Source: Isoetes taiwanensis
Taxonomy: Eukaryota > Streptophyta > Lycopodiopsida > Isoetales > Isoetaceae
DNA: 64,000 nucleotides
Direction: 5' to 3'
Assembly: GCA_021234155.1 (NCBI GenBank)
Contig: JAJEKV010000050.1
Span: 875,658-939,657, forward strand
Every line of letters starts with the position of its first letter. The stretch's first letter is position 1. Both the position numbers and the translations under genes were made by a program. Shown one piece after another: positions 1 to 9,805 of this stretch. The notes beneath the pieces were generated by a model. The model did not search any database. It worked only from the letters and a program-made list of their open reading frames with translations, and was not told where the DNA came from.

Positions 1-349
1 CGGAGTTGAGTGGATGGGACACTCCCGTCGGACGACACGGTGAGGCAGCCTTTGATTACATACTGTGGTGAGTGTCACATTTTGCGCCATAGATACTGAA
101 CAAGCAAGAGAATCAGATAAAGGTAATTTCCACGAAGAGGGAAGGCCAAGGCCAAGTCTTTCATAGTCCTCATAGATTCGTGAAGTAGCCATAATTTTGC
201 ATTCCCAAGAATGGTTGAGATGTTGAAGTTGAAACCATTGAACAAAAAGCCGAGGCCCGTAATCTTAGCAAAGCCGAGCAAAGAAGGGCAAAACGGGCAA
301 GAGGATAAACTTCGACATGTCGACTTGCCGGGATTAATATCCGGATAGG

Positions 350-700
350 GGCGTAAGTAATGGGTATCGGGAAGTATGACCTGATCATAGGAATGGAGTA
401 CCTTGGACCAGCGGGGGGCCATCATTGATTGTGGAAAGCGGAAGGTGACCCTCTTCAACTTAACGGCAAGATCATAGAGATCGCAGGTAAAGAAGTTGTT
501 CCCATCATACAGGTGTATGTCTAGTAAGAGGCTGCTCAAGTGCATAAAGAGCGAACGGGTAGCATACATCTTCAAGCTGGAGATCGAAGAGCCTGAGTCA
601 GAAGAAAGCAAGGAAGATAAGGTGCTCAGCAAATTGCCCAAGCAGATAGCTAAGTTGATCACGGAGTTCCATGATCTCTTCCCAGATGAGATCGAGCGCA
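350..700 (+). pseudogene. retrotransposon protease C-terminus and pre-RT linker (broken)
   Basis: Read in shifting frames, the strand gives the retropepsin C-terminal signature KYDLIIGMEYL followed by a segment like AIIDCGKRKVTLFNLNG. This is the standard 'lGMdWL...a.iD...r.v.f...g' layout of Ty3/gypsy proteases. The frame shifts inside a G-run near 407-413 and again near 450. From about 496 one frame continues as an acidic linker ending FHDLFPDEI, the usual 'F.dvFpdel' lead-in to reverse transcriptase. The reverse transcriptase itself then fails to appear. The catalytic DTG would lie upstream and I did not find it. Confidence 0.7.
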
Positions 701-1650
701 TAAGGAAGTTGATTCTCCACGACACACAACGGTCTAATAGCTGGCCATGCGGGTTTATGAAGACATATTTCAAAAGTGTGCGGCAGCTATTATTGGCCAG
801 AATGAAGAAGCAAGGCTTCGCTACATCAAAGAGTGTCGGCTATGTCGGCAGACTAAGCTGCGAGCAGCAATTCCGGGGGCATTGGAACCATTAGCTGCCG
901 AACGGCTAAGTGGGAGGTCATCAGCATGGACTTCATAACAGGGCTTCCAAGGACGGTAAGAGGAAGGATGCCTTGATAAGTTGGTGGTGACAAGTTGTCA
1001 AAGATGGCACATTTTGTGCCTTGCAGGACCACGTAGACACGGCTATGGATGGGGAAGCTCTTCACCAAAGAAATCTTCATAAAAGCTCCATGGCATGCCG
1101 AGGGAGATCATCTCCGGCAGTGGATCCAAGTTCATGAGTGCCTTTGGCAAGACCCTTTGCGGCGATTCAGGGCGAAGCTATCCATGAGCGCCTATCATCC
1201 TCGAGGACGGATGGGCAAAATGGAGCGACCAATGGGATTTTGGAGGATATGCGGCCGGAACTATGTCCGGAACAAGCAAGGTATGTGGAAGAATTTATTC
1301 ACTTGGTGGAGTTTATGTACAATAGCACAAGCAGAATCATCCCAAATGTAGCCATTTATGATCAAAATGCGGCTATCAATGCCTAACTCCGCATTACACT
1401 TGGCACAATCCCGTGTCAAAAGTAGAAGTTCGCGACAAATGTTGGGCGACATCGTGACTGGTGGAAGAAGTTCGAGGATATCTTCTTGCAGCAGCTGAGT
1501 CGACAAAAGCATCGCCGACAAGCATCGGACGGTCGAGAGTTCCAAGTTGGCGACGGCGTATGGCTCAAAGATCAAAGTGAAGGTGCTGACTCGCGATCGA
1601 AAATTGCAAGAAGCTTGCTCCAAGGTGGGTTGGACCCTTCAGAATAGTCA
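700..1650 (+). pseudogene. gypsy integrase (zinc-binding domain and core), frameshifted
   Basis: The zinc-binding domain is visible at 747-890, with the CRLCRQTK knuckle half and an upstream spacing typical of the HHCC motif. It is followed by VISMDFITGLP (around 915-950), the first catalytic Asp block of the core. Later segments in changing frames include KLFTKEIFIK, LSMS.YHP..DGQ, TNGILEDM with the catalytic Glu, and VEFMYNST (to about 1335). These match the known order of Ty3/gypsy integrases. At least four frameshifts separate the pieces, so no functional protein is possible. Confidence 0.82.
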
Positions 1651-1789
1651 AGAGAGTAGGTAACCAATCCTACAAATTAGATCTGCCAGCACACCTAAAG
1701 ATTCATAAAGTCTTCCACGTGAGTTTGTTGAAGAAGCATACTCCAAATCCAGACGAAGTCTTGGACACTCCAACATTGTTGAAATGACG

Positions 1790-2000
1790 TAAGAGAAAAT
1801 GGAAATAGTTCCAGAGTTGATTCTTGATAAAGCCTTCAAGAAAACAAGGAGATCTGAGTTTCTCCAATATTTAGTCAAGTGGAAACACTTGCCGGTGGAA
1901 GATGCGACGTGGGTACTTAAGAAGGATCTATTAAAGCAGTACCCACAGTTCATGGAGCAATGGAACGGCAAGATCATCTCCGAAGAAATTCAGCTCCGCA
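1790..2000 (+). pseudogene. chromodomain of gypsy integrase
   Basis: An open frame at 1799-2000 gives PELILDKAFKKTRRSEFLQY, then LVKWKHLPVEDATWV. This is a chromodomain: the LVKWK.lp...aTWE core with the aromatic residues of the methyl-lysine pocket partly kept (Y and W seen). It lies at the C-terminus of integrase, which identifies the element as a chromovirus. In functional elements this domain guides insertion into histone-marked chromatin. Here it is cut off from a broken integrase. Confidence 0.88.
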
Positions 2001-2089
2001 TGTCGATTTGTATAGATATTTGTCCTTGTATAGTTAAGATAACCACGATGCAACCTATGCTAGGTATGGGTTGCAGCGCGCTATTACCA

Positions 2090-2885
2090 TGATGAGACCG
2101 CCACGGTGATCTCTAGGACGGTGTAATGTCATTGTAGGCATGGCCATGATTGCCGCTTTGGCTTAGTTAGAAGTAGATTAAAAAGTCTACTTCCGTCCCA
2201 CGGGAGTAGACGACCTCGAGAGATAAAGAGGTCATTCAGGAATGCATTGATAGGAAAAGCACCTCTAGCCCCATATATGCTTTGATAGGGAGGGAATCTG
2301 TCCTTCACGCCCATATTAGGAAGGACCTATCCTCCACGCCGGGCAACTAAAGGTGTAGGCATGAGCGGCATATAGGCATGATAGGGTATTTGCTCCCACG
2401 GTCACGATGGAAGAATCATCCTCTTCCCACGGAGATTAGCCATGCATTCATGTAGATAGGTGGGGTGGTCACCATATAACCAAAATTTTATTAATAATTA
2501 AAATGGTACTAACGTAGTGTCGCCTGTGAGGCCAATAGAGCTCCGAGGGCAAAGGAGGTCGAAGACGAAGACTTGCAACACAAATTTTGTAAGGATGTGT
2601 TGCAAGGAATGAAGAGTACCTCGAACAATAATTGTTTGTGAAAACTGTTAAATTTTGATAAACTAAATGTTGTGATAACTAACATAATGAGTATACTGTT
2701 TGATGAAGTTATAAATTGATAAGTTATTTGATAACGTAATGATGTAATAGTGTTTAGAAACATTACCTTAAGGTAATCGTAGTAATTATGTAAGTATAAT
2801 AGTAATACATTGGATGCATCAAGTTGATTGCGGGTTAGGGAAGATCCCAAGGTTGGGGAGAACCAATCTGCCGGACAACATCATT
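2090..2885 (+). repeat. chromovirus 3' non-coding segment, second copy at 14.4-14.9 kb
   Basis: No coding is visible. The part at about 2150-2620 is clearly homologous to the reverse complement of 14395-14905. Shared blocks include AGATTAAAAAGTCTACTTCC, GAGGTCATTCAGG.ATGCATTG and AACTAAAGGTGTAGGCATGAG. The segment lies between the chromodomain and the polypurine tract, so it is probably internal 3' non-coding sequence rather than LTR. Confidence 0.75.
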
Positions 2886-2887
2886 TC

Positions 2888-3180
2888 AGGTGGGGAGAAT
2901 GTGGCCGTTCGAGACAACGATTCCCGTGGTCGGGGCGTATACCATACTGTTGCCACGCCGCATTGCACCCCTCGATGACGTGTACCGAGAGGGGAGCCAA
3001 GCAGAAGCCCCCTAGGGGGCAACTTGCAAGTGTATCTATATTATAAGGTTTTGATGTATGTCGGGCATCAAAACCCTAAAAAATTGGGACGGCCGATTTT
3101 TTGAGTTAAAGGATTAAGCTACGAGATGCCTATGATATTTTTCATCTTCTCGCTTTGGCGATTTAGGGTTCCTCGGCTAT
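2888..3180 (+). repeat. polypurine tract and 5' part of 3' LTR
   Basis: AGGTGGGGAGAA at 2888-2899 is a polypurine tract placed directly before TGTGGCCG. The same tract motif (AAGGTGGGGAGAT) precedes the LTR at 12834 on the minus strand. A TATA-like TATATTATAAGG lies near 3031-3046. The LTR end is not identified. Confidence 0.6.
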
Positions 3181-3199
3181 AGGCGGATCTGTAGCGGAT

Positions 3200-4930
3200 C
3201 TCGCTTCATGAGAAGATCCAGATCTGGTGCTATTGATTTGTGGGTTTATTTCACCCTCGGATTGAATGGCCAAGAAAGCATCGAAGTTCTAGGGCTTCTT
3301 TGGATGAAAGCGGTTGACCGCTTAGCCGCAAGGAAGCGGCCATGGTGGGATGAGAAGGCGTTGAGGCAGAGGGTTGAGGCGGCCGCCATGCGGCAGCTCG
3401 GAAGTTATGGCGGATCAACAACCATGGTAGGTTTTGGGGCCTCAAATCCGGCCGTGTGATGGAGCAATTGACCCATTCCTTCCTTTCTCGAGCGCATTCG
3501 CAGATGACACGCCTTCAATGTTCGGAATAGGCATGCCATAAGTTCGAAAATAGCTTGGATGCTGGTGCAACTACCATTGAGGTCAAACTTAGAGAATAAT
3601 GGCATTGAATCTTTTGAAGTAGCGACAATGGTCGTGGTGTTTCGCGGAGAGAATCATCGTGTATACAATTTCATTTGAGCTAATCGTGTACCTCTCTGGA
3701 GATAACATGAGATTTGTATTCGGTTTTACTATACTTAGTTTCCTTTGTCTTTGAAACTTCAAATGTATATGTGAACCTCTTATTTGTCTTTGTTATCGGG
3801 GCTTGACACTTAAAAATATCATACTTGAAATCTTAGATTTTTCGATCTACGATCACTTACGTCATTTGGGTTCAATCGCAAAAGGAGTTCACTTTACGTC
3901 ATTTGGGCATTGAATTTTGAAGTTGACAATGGCTGTGGTGTTTCGCCGCAGAATCATCGTAGGTATGGGCTAATTTCATTTGAGCTACCGCTGAACACCT
4001 TTTCATAACTGTAGGAAACACCTTTCAAGGCTAAAACAATTTCACCTCATAGACATATTTCCCGAGGAGGGAGTTGCCTCCAGAAACAAAATTTACTTCT
4101 AGCTGATACTTCCTCTCAAGTACATATTGATATGGACAATAATGTTGGTCATGTAAACTTATGGTTTTAAAGAACAAAGGCAGCATGCCATAGATCGTAT
4201 GGTTGAGCTTGGCCCAAATATTGATGCATAATGGAGACACGATGATTGCAAATTAAAAGCGTTGCTATGAGGCCCGCAAATCAAGCGGGTCTTGACTCCA
4301 TAATATCTTGATTCAGAAATGGAGCAATATCCAACATATATTTGTTACAAACAAGCACTGCCGTCTAACATTGCCTAGTCGGGATTTGATTTTTTAGGCC
4401 TACATTGGATGTGCATATTCCAAAGTTCGAAGGATCGAAATGAGGGACAAGATGGTGCGGGTGCATATTTTCTTGATGTCATATTGAATATGTTGTAGCA
4501 AACATGCAACCTTCTCCCGTAATTCTCATTAAGGGTGATATAAAATACAAAGGCTTAAAGAGACATCAAAGTAATGTTTTAAGACGAGAGAAAATGTAAT
4601 GTTGCATAAAGAAAGCTACTTGAGAGTTACATTCTTCATATATTAATATTCAAAGCTTGGATGAGCTTGGATGATGCTAAGATGATGAAGCTTCTCATGG
4701 TGAACACAAACTTCAAGAAAAAAGAAATGTATGGTTTTCTTCTCCATACAAAGGGTAATGTGCTTGCCTCTGCCATTTCTAACGAATAATCTCTCTCTAA
4801 AGGATGCCTAGCTTCTTTGGTTGAGCCACTCTAACTTTGAACGGATGGTTTCGCTTTTCGCATTAGGGGTCACTCGAAAGCACCACCTAATGTACCAGTA
4901 TTTGGATGCACAAAAATGCCAATGTAGTAG
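3200..4930. other. non-coding, with a diverged direct repeat
   Basis: No gene is recognised. About 75 bp is repeated at 3618-3690 and 3914-3990; both copies contain GACAATGG.(C/T)GTGGTGTTTCG and AATTTCATTTGAGCTA, about 296 bp apart. The rest is unremarkable AT-rich sequence. Confidence 0.6.
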
Positions 4931-4935
4931 AAGCC

Positions 4936-5030
4936 ACACACTCTTCGCCAAAGGCTTAAGAAAAACCGAGTAATGATAAGGTTACACACTCTTCGCCAAA
5001 GGCTTAAGAAAAACGAGTAATGATACTTGC
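4936..5030. repeat. 48-bp tandem duplication
   Basis: ACACACTCTTCGCCAAAGGC followed by TTAAGAAAAAC(C)GAGTAATGATA occurs twice, starting at 4936 and 4984. The copies differ by a single-base indel, so the duplication is recent. Confidence 0.85.
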
Positions 5031-5039
5031 ATTTAGTCG

Positions 5040-6085
5040 TCTTTGACAAATTACTCATGATGCTAAGTCAGACTTAAACATCAAGTCAAAGATTACATTA
5101 AAATACCATATATATTTTCTCAATATTAGAAGCACATCTTTCCTCCAAGTAAATTGTGCATGAGTGCTTGAGTATCTCGAGATGTGCAATTTGCCCTTCG
5201 TTCTCGACTTCCGAAGGGCTATTCCATCCATTTTTCTTTTCTACAACATCATGCATCATGCTTTGTTGAAAAGAAGATCGGGTTTGAAGGGTTTATAATG
5301 AACCTATGGTTCATGTGTCATCACAAAATATCGAAACGGTTTATAATGGGTTATAGTTCATGTCACCACCGAAAGTGTGGATATACATACTTGGATATTT
5401 TTCCGAGAGATGCCATGAGCACCATGTAGTGAAGTAAGAATTCAAATATTGCATTTTGTTTTATTCAATATCACCATGAAAATTGATTTGGCATTTAAAA
5501 TGTTGTAAATAGGTATTTAAATATGCTAATGGCTATTTGAAGCATCATCATACCTTATGAATTTCTTATGCAAACTTAGTAATGCATCATTTTTTGTACG
5601 TTTGTTATGGAATCATCTAGCATATTTATAATGGCATCATCTAGCATGTGTTGAAGTTGCTTTATATATGTGCTAGATTCTTCTTATTTTGTGCTATGTG
5701 GCCTTCAATATGACATGGCGATATGAATCCTAGAAGATTGATATAAAGTTGCTATGATACTCCTTATCATTGTAATATTCCAGTAATGTGCCCCTCAACT
5801 TCAATTAAGTTTGTATAGTAATGTGCCCCTCAACTTGGAAGATTTAAGTCTCCAGAGAAAACACACGCCTGTAAAAAACTTAATTTTGCCGAGTAGAAAC
5901 ACATGCGGGGACATTAGCCCGCAACGCTGGCCATGCCGCGTTGAATGCAATCTAACGCTCTTCACTTCATCGCACTTTTCACGACCTCATATCACACCCA
6001 AGTTATGTTATACACAGGAACTGGCGGCGCTTCCTTCCATCATTTCGTTTACACTTACTAGAAAGTTGTTCTTTTGAGCATGTGA
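5040..6085. other. non-coding; short tandem duplication
   Basis: I see no gene. AGTAATGTGCCCCTCAACTT occurs at 5782 and 5818, a 36-bp period. The short open frames here have no recognisable domain. Confidence 0.6.
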
Positions 6086-6410
6086 GGGTAAAAGCATGTT
6101 AGGGTGTCCCTTAAAAAGTATTATTTAGTGACTAAAAGGTACCTAAAAGGTAAAGGTAGCCGTGGATCGGGTATCTGGTACGTATAATATCTCAATATAA
6201 GGTATGTTTTAGAACTTTTTATATATATATTGATCTCCGATAGCATTATCTTTATCTTAACTTTGAATATTACCATGTCCTTGACTTTTATTTTGGATTT
6301 TTGTATTAGTTTTAATGAAAAGAAAAATGAGAAAGTACCCAGTTCAGAAGTACCTAGTGTATGTACTTTTGCAGGTTCCAAAAGTGGTACACCCTAACAT
6401 GCTTTTACCC
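6086..6410. mobile_element. 325-bp MITE with terminal inverted repeats
   Basis: The left end GGGTAAAAGCATGTTAGGGT (6086-6105) is the exact reverse complement of the right end at 6391-6410, and similarity continues a few bases inward. GTGA precedes the left end (6082-6085) and follows the right end (6411-6414), a possible 4-bp target duplication. The interior is AT-rich and non-coding. This is a non-autonomous DNA transposon; the superfamily is not determined. Confidence 0.85.
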
Positions 6411-6744
6411 GTGAACTCAAAGAATCCATAGCTCAGGCTAGCTAGATTATTCTATCTTCAAATGCTTGGAGCACCCATGTCTGCTGAAAACGATTCTAAG
6501 TCTGAGCTTTTTCAGGCTATGGAATGGTGGAGCATCCAAAATCATATGGATTGATAAACAATGGTGTCATCGCGGAAAGAGAAATAGTTAGAAGTGGAAG
6601 TAACAATATGTAGCATAATAAAGGGGGTTTTCTTTGTGTTGCAAACTTTATGACTTTCAGACTAATGGGATCAATCTGCTCTATCTTTATGGTAACTTTT
6701 ACTTATGTTCTATTTGTTTTATTATGGTCAAATTCAAAAGCTAC

Positions 6745-7312
6745 AGAACAGGAAAGGAGAAATTGGAAAGGCAAAAAGGGGGAGGAGGATGGGGAAAGAA
6801 GGCAAAGAGGCACATAAAAAGTTGGAGAAAAGGGAATAGAAAAGGGAAAGGGAAAGGGAAAATGAAAAGGTGAAGGCGGGAAAAAGGGCCAGGAAAAGCG
6901 AAAGGGTGGGGAAAGGATAGAAAAGGGAATGTAAAGTTAGAAAGGACAAGGGAAAGCGAGAAAGGGGAATGTAAAGTTGAAAAGGCCGAAAGGAAAGGGG
7001 GAGAGGGAAATGGGAAAAGAGATGGAAAAATAGCACGCGTGATCAAGAGGAAGAGGTGGGGAAAAGGAAGAAAAAGGGCACATAAAAAAGGTGAGCAAAA
7101 AGAGCGAAAAAAAAAATGCATGGGAAGCGAAAAGATTAAGAATAGGAAAAGGAAAAGGAAGGGAAAAACAAAGGAAAAAATAGAAAGAAATGGGAAAGAT
7201 TAAAAAGAAAGGAAAAAAGCCCATCGAGAAAAAAAAAAAGGGAAAGGGGAAAGGGAAGGTAAAAGGGATTAAACAAGAAAAAAAAAAAAAAAAAAAAAAA
7301 GAGAATGAAAAA
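6745..7312 (+). repeat. long homopurine (A/G) tract
   Basis: For about 570 bases the plus strand is almost purely purine, built from variants of GGGAAA, AAAGGG and GGAAAAGG, with an A-run near 7278-7301. Long open frames on both strands here are compositional artefacts rich in Lys/Arg/Gly on plus and Phe/Pro/Ser/Leu on minus. Such mirror-rich polypurine DNA can form triplex structures. Confidence 0.85.
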
Positions 7313-7355
7313 TGGTAGAATGAATAGGTTTTTGTCCGCACAGATTCTAATTTAT

Positions 7356-7383
7356 GCCCAGCAACGCTGGGCACCATTACTAG
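7356..7383 (+). mobile_element. Helitron 3' terminus
   Basis: A 7-bp stem with a 3-nt loop (GCCCAGC-AAC-GCTGGGC, 7356-7372) is followed 11 nt later by the end of CTAG (7380-7383), and the next base is T. This is the textbook Helitron 3' end: hairpin, short spacer, CTRR, insertion before T. The identical 28-bp terminus recurs at 35949-35976. No 5' end could be assigned. Confidence 0.78.
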
Positions 7384-7499
7384 TGTGCATTTATTAATGT
7401 GCACATTTTCCAATGTGCACATTTATCAAGGTGCACACCTTTCCATGTGGATACCTTTATGCCACCTAGCCATTAAAGGCAAGTGGGCCATTCCCAATT

Positions 7500-8820
7500 A
7501 TCCCACATGCTTAAAGGGATAATTGGAAACCCTACCCATAAACCCTTGTCTATTTAGGTAGGAGGAAACCCTAACTTGCCATTTTGTCCATAGGGTTCTA
7601 GGAGCCTGTTTTGGCTGCTCCAGTGAGTCAAACCGCCTCCCACTGGGCTCCGAGCCAATTGCACCATTAGTTTCCCTTGACTCTGCCAGCCTGAGGATGG
7701 TGAGAGATCAGGTCGAGAGGAGGCGAGCCACGTGATCGTGGAGTATTCGTCAATTTAATAGCCTAAACCATCTTCCAGCCATTGAATCAGTAGGTTTAGA
7801 CTATTAAATTGTCCATAGCAGTCATCTAGATCTCTAGATACCAGCCTCTAACTAAAGAACCTAACTCTATGATATAGATTAGATCTAGTTCTTTAGTTCT
7901 TCTGTGATGTATATGGATGATGTATCTCTGTGAACTCATTGTATTGGGAAGGGGGTAGAGACCTCCAAGCCTAGTAGTTGATGCTCCTAGTTAGCCTCTC
8001 TAGCACACCGTAGGATTCGGACTGTGTACAAGAACCACAATGGGTTGTGGGTGAAGGGGGCGGTGGCTAAGAAGGAGATTCGTGTTCTGACTCTTGAACC
8101 ATCCCTCCGTGTGTAAGGCCCACCAAGGGATCATTGTAGACTAGGTCTAATGGCTTGCCTTGCATGTGGGTAAGGCATGGGCTCGACACCCGTGAAGTGG
8201 TGTTCACTTTCCAAAGTGGGTTAAGTCAATAAGGGCGTTGACCCTCTAGTCACCTTGAGTCAAAGATAGAGATCTCGGTGGGAGTGATCCCTACCGCCCC
8301 ATCTGAACCGGGGAGATGCAACCCGGTGAATAGCCCCTTGGCTATGCATCCGTGCAGCCTACATCCAGGTCCCAACACTTTTCAACCTACTCGCAAAGTG
8401 CACTGTGGGAGGGCGATGGAGTGGACAACCCAATGCCATGTTCTTATGCCGCCCAATCTATTGTCATGATTCTGTCTGCAAGAAACTCTGGAGACCCAAG
8501 TCGTCAGTCATCCCCTTGAGTCTGAGCCTTGGGTAGGATTTCCCATGTGATGTGCTGATCTTTGTCTATGCAGATATGTGGGTCATCCTTCGTGATGGCC
8601 AAGTGATGATGTTGTTGTATACTGACATGTATGTTTACGCTTTCGCAGCTAGGTAGGCCCTGAAGGGAGACAGGGTAAAATGACCCCTTTATTCTTCCCA
8701 CTGGAACTCATCAAGGTTGCAGTGACACGTGGAGGGCCCTGTATCAGTTGGAGCTGGTATGGGGGATGAACTCCTGTTTATATACGGTGAGTGCACCGTA
8801 TACGAGTAGGGGACGTCACA
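7500..8820 (+). repeat. LTR of the TGTGAC family, diverged copy A
   Basis: This copy is inverted relative to 11283-12834. Shared blocks include TTGGGAAGGGGGTAGAGACC (7945-7965), GAGATGCAACCCGG (8313) and TTTTCAACCTACTC (8380). The right end GGGGACGTCACA stops at 8820 and matches the inner end of the other copy. The left end is unclear and may reach the Helitron end at 7384. It is probably a solo or broken LTR lying directly upstream of the transposase-like gene. Confidence 0.72.
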
Positions 8821-8823
8821 ACA

Positions 8824-9290
8824 ACAAAGTTATATAGGTTGCAGTGTCTGATAAGGAAAAGATTGTTCATAGTGAAATTGTCGGTAGCATCCGAGAAACC
8901 ATACAACATGTGAAAGGAGTGGAGTCCAATGACAAATTAGCAGCAAAAAGAGCAGCATTAGTCATGGCACTTGGGAAGGTCAGGCATGGCAACAAAAGAT
9001 TAGCTGCCAAGGCTTTAGGAATTCATCCAAGGAATTGTTTTAGAGCTACGAAGCACCGTGTTGCAATTAGTAATAAAAAAACATTGTGGGCTCTTGGGGG
9101 AAGGAAGAAGAGAAAGGATTCCCTGAGCCAAGAAGTAATTGAAAACGTTGTGGATTATTGGACAAACTACACCAGAGTTTCACCTAACTTCAAGGACGCG
9201 GATCTAGTAGAGGAAAAACATCCTAAGCATCCAACACATTACCTTGATGTGAGAGCTGTATACTATCTCGTAGATCGATTTTTTTACTAA
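8824..9290 (+). pseudogene. large transposase-like gene, N-terminal part
   Basis: The open frame contains KLAAKRAALVMALGKVRHGN, a helix-turn-helix-like block (RLAAKALGIHPRN), RKKRKDSLSQEVIENVVDYW and TRVSPN. I recognise this arrangement from a family of long uncharacterised proteins found in multiple copies in ferns and some animals. I take them to be transposases with a DDE-like core, but that is recollection, not a search. Reading order continues after 9806, so 9251-9805 is an insertion or intron. The upstream side is cut by the LTR ending at 8820, so the true start is not visible. Confidence 0.55.
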
Positions 9291-9805
9291 GTCTTTTTCA
9301 TGTTTATTAATACTAATATTTTTTATAAGTTTTGAAGTATTGATTCTAATATGATCTGCTAATGGAATTAAACTGCACGTTCTTCTCGTGGTAGCAAGTT
9401 TTAGTGCTAGTGATGGTTGATAATGGATCATTTTTTGATATAGTGCTAAGGTTTCTCACCTTTATAATGTTGATGCCACGTTTAGTAATTGTGTTGATGT
9501 TAGTGCCATCGTTAGTGATTTTGTAAATGGCTGTGCTAATATTACTAATGTCGTTAATGTTGTTCCACTGTTAGTAATTTTGTCAATGTTAGCACTAAAC
9601 TTAATCTGTAGTTAGTGAAGCACCACCTACCACTACATATTAGCAATGCTTTCATCTCAATGTCCTAGCACTTGTTAGTGGTTTGGTGTGCTAAGGGTTA
9701 TGTTGTAATGCTAATGGAATCAGTAATTAGTTCTAAGTTGCTATTCATTAGCAGTTGTTTTTTCTAGTGGTATTAGCATTAGCATTTACCAAGTAGTTTT
9801 CTATT
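9251..9805. other. AT-rich segment interrupting the transposase-like gene
   Basis: The expected protein order jumps from HPTHYLD (near 9250) to EFFTSFKQDNPD (from about 9820). The intervening 550 bp is non-coding and contains degenerate repeats around GTTAGTG and GTTAATGTT. A GT near 9250 and TATTCTCAG at 9796 could be splice sites, but the frame does not join cleanly. It may be an intron or a small insertion. Confidence 0.45.

Larger units (their letters stand above)
1..3200 (+). mobile_element. Ty3/gypsy chromovirus remnant, 3' half
   Basis: Sense-strand fragments appear in the usual order: protease-like segment, integrase zinc-binding domain, integrase core, chromodomain, a long 3' non-coding stretch, a polypurine tract (2888-2899) and the start of an LTR (TGTGGCCG at 2900). 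The element begins left of the window. Reverse transcriptase and RNase H are missing, because the protease-side segment joins the integrase region near 700-745. Many frameshifts show it is dead. The right limit is uncertain: the LTR end is not recognisable and could lie anywhere from 3.1 to 3.9 kb. The order and the C-terminal chromodomain are established features of plant chromoviruses. Confidence 0.85.

Noticed and set aside
75-773. Long minus-strand open frame of 232 codons
   Set aside because: It is antisense to the gypsy protease/linker segment, which shows real motifs on plus. The minus-strand protein has no domain.
6734-7422. Several long open frames on both strands
   Set aside because: They are produced by the homopurine tract; composition is extreme (Phe/Pro/Leu/Ser or Lys/Arg/Gly) with no domain.
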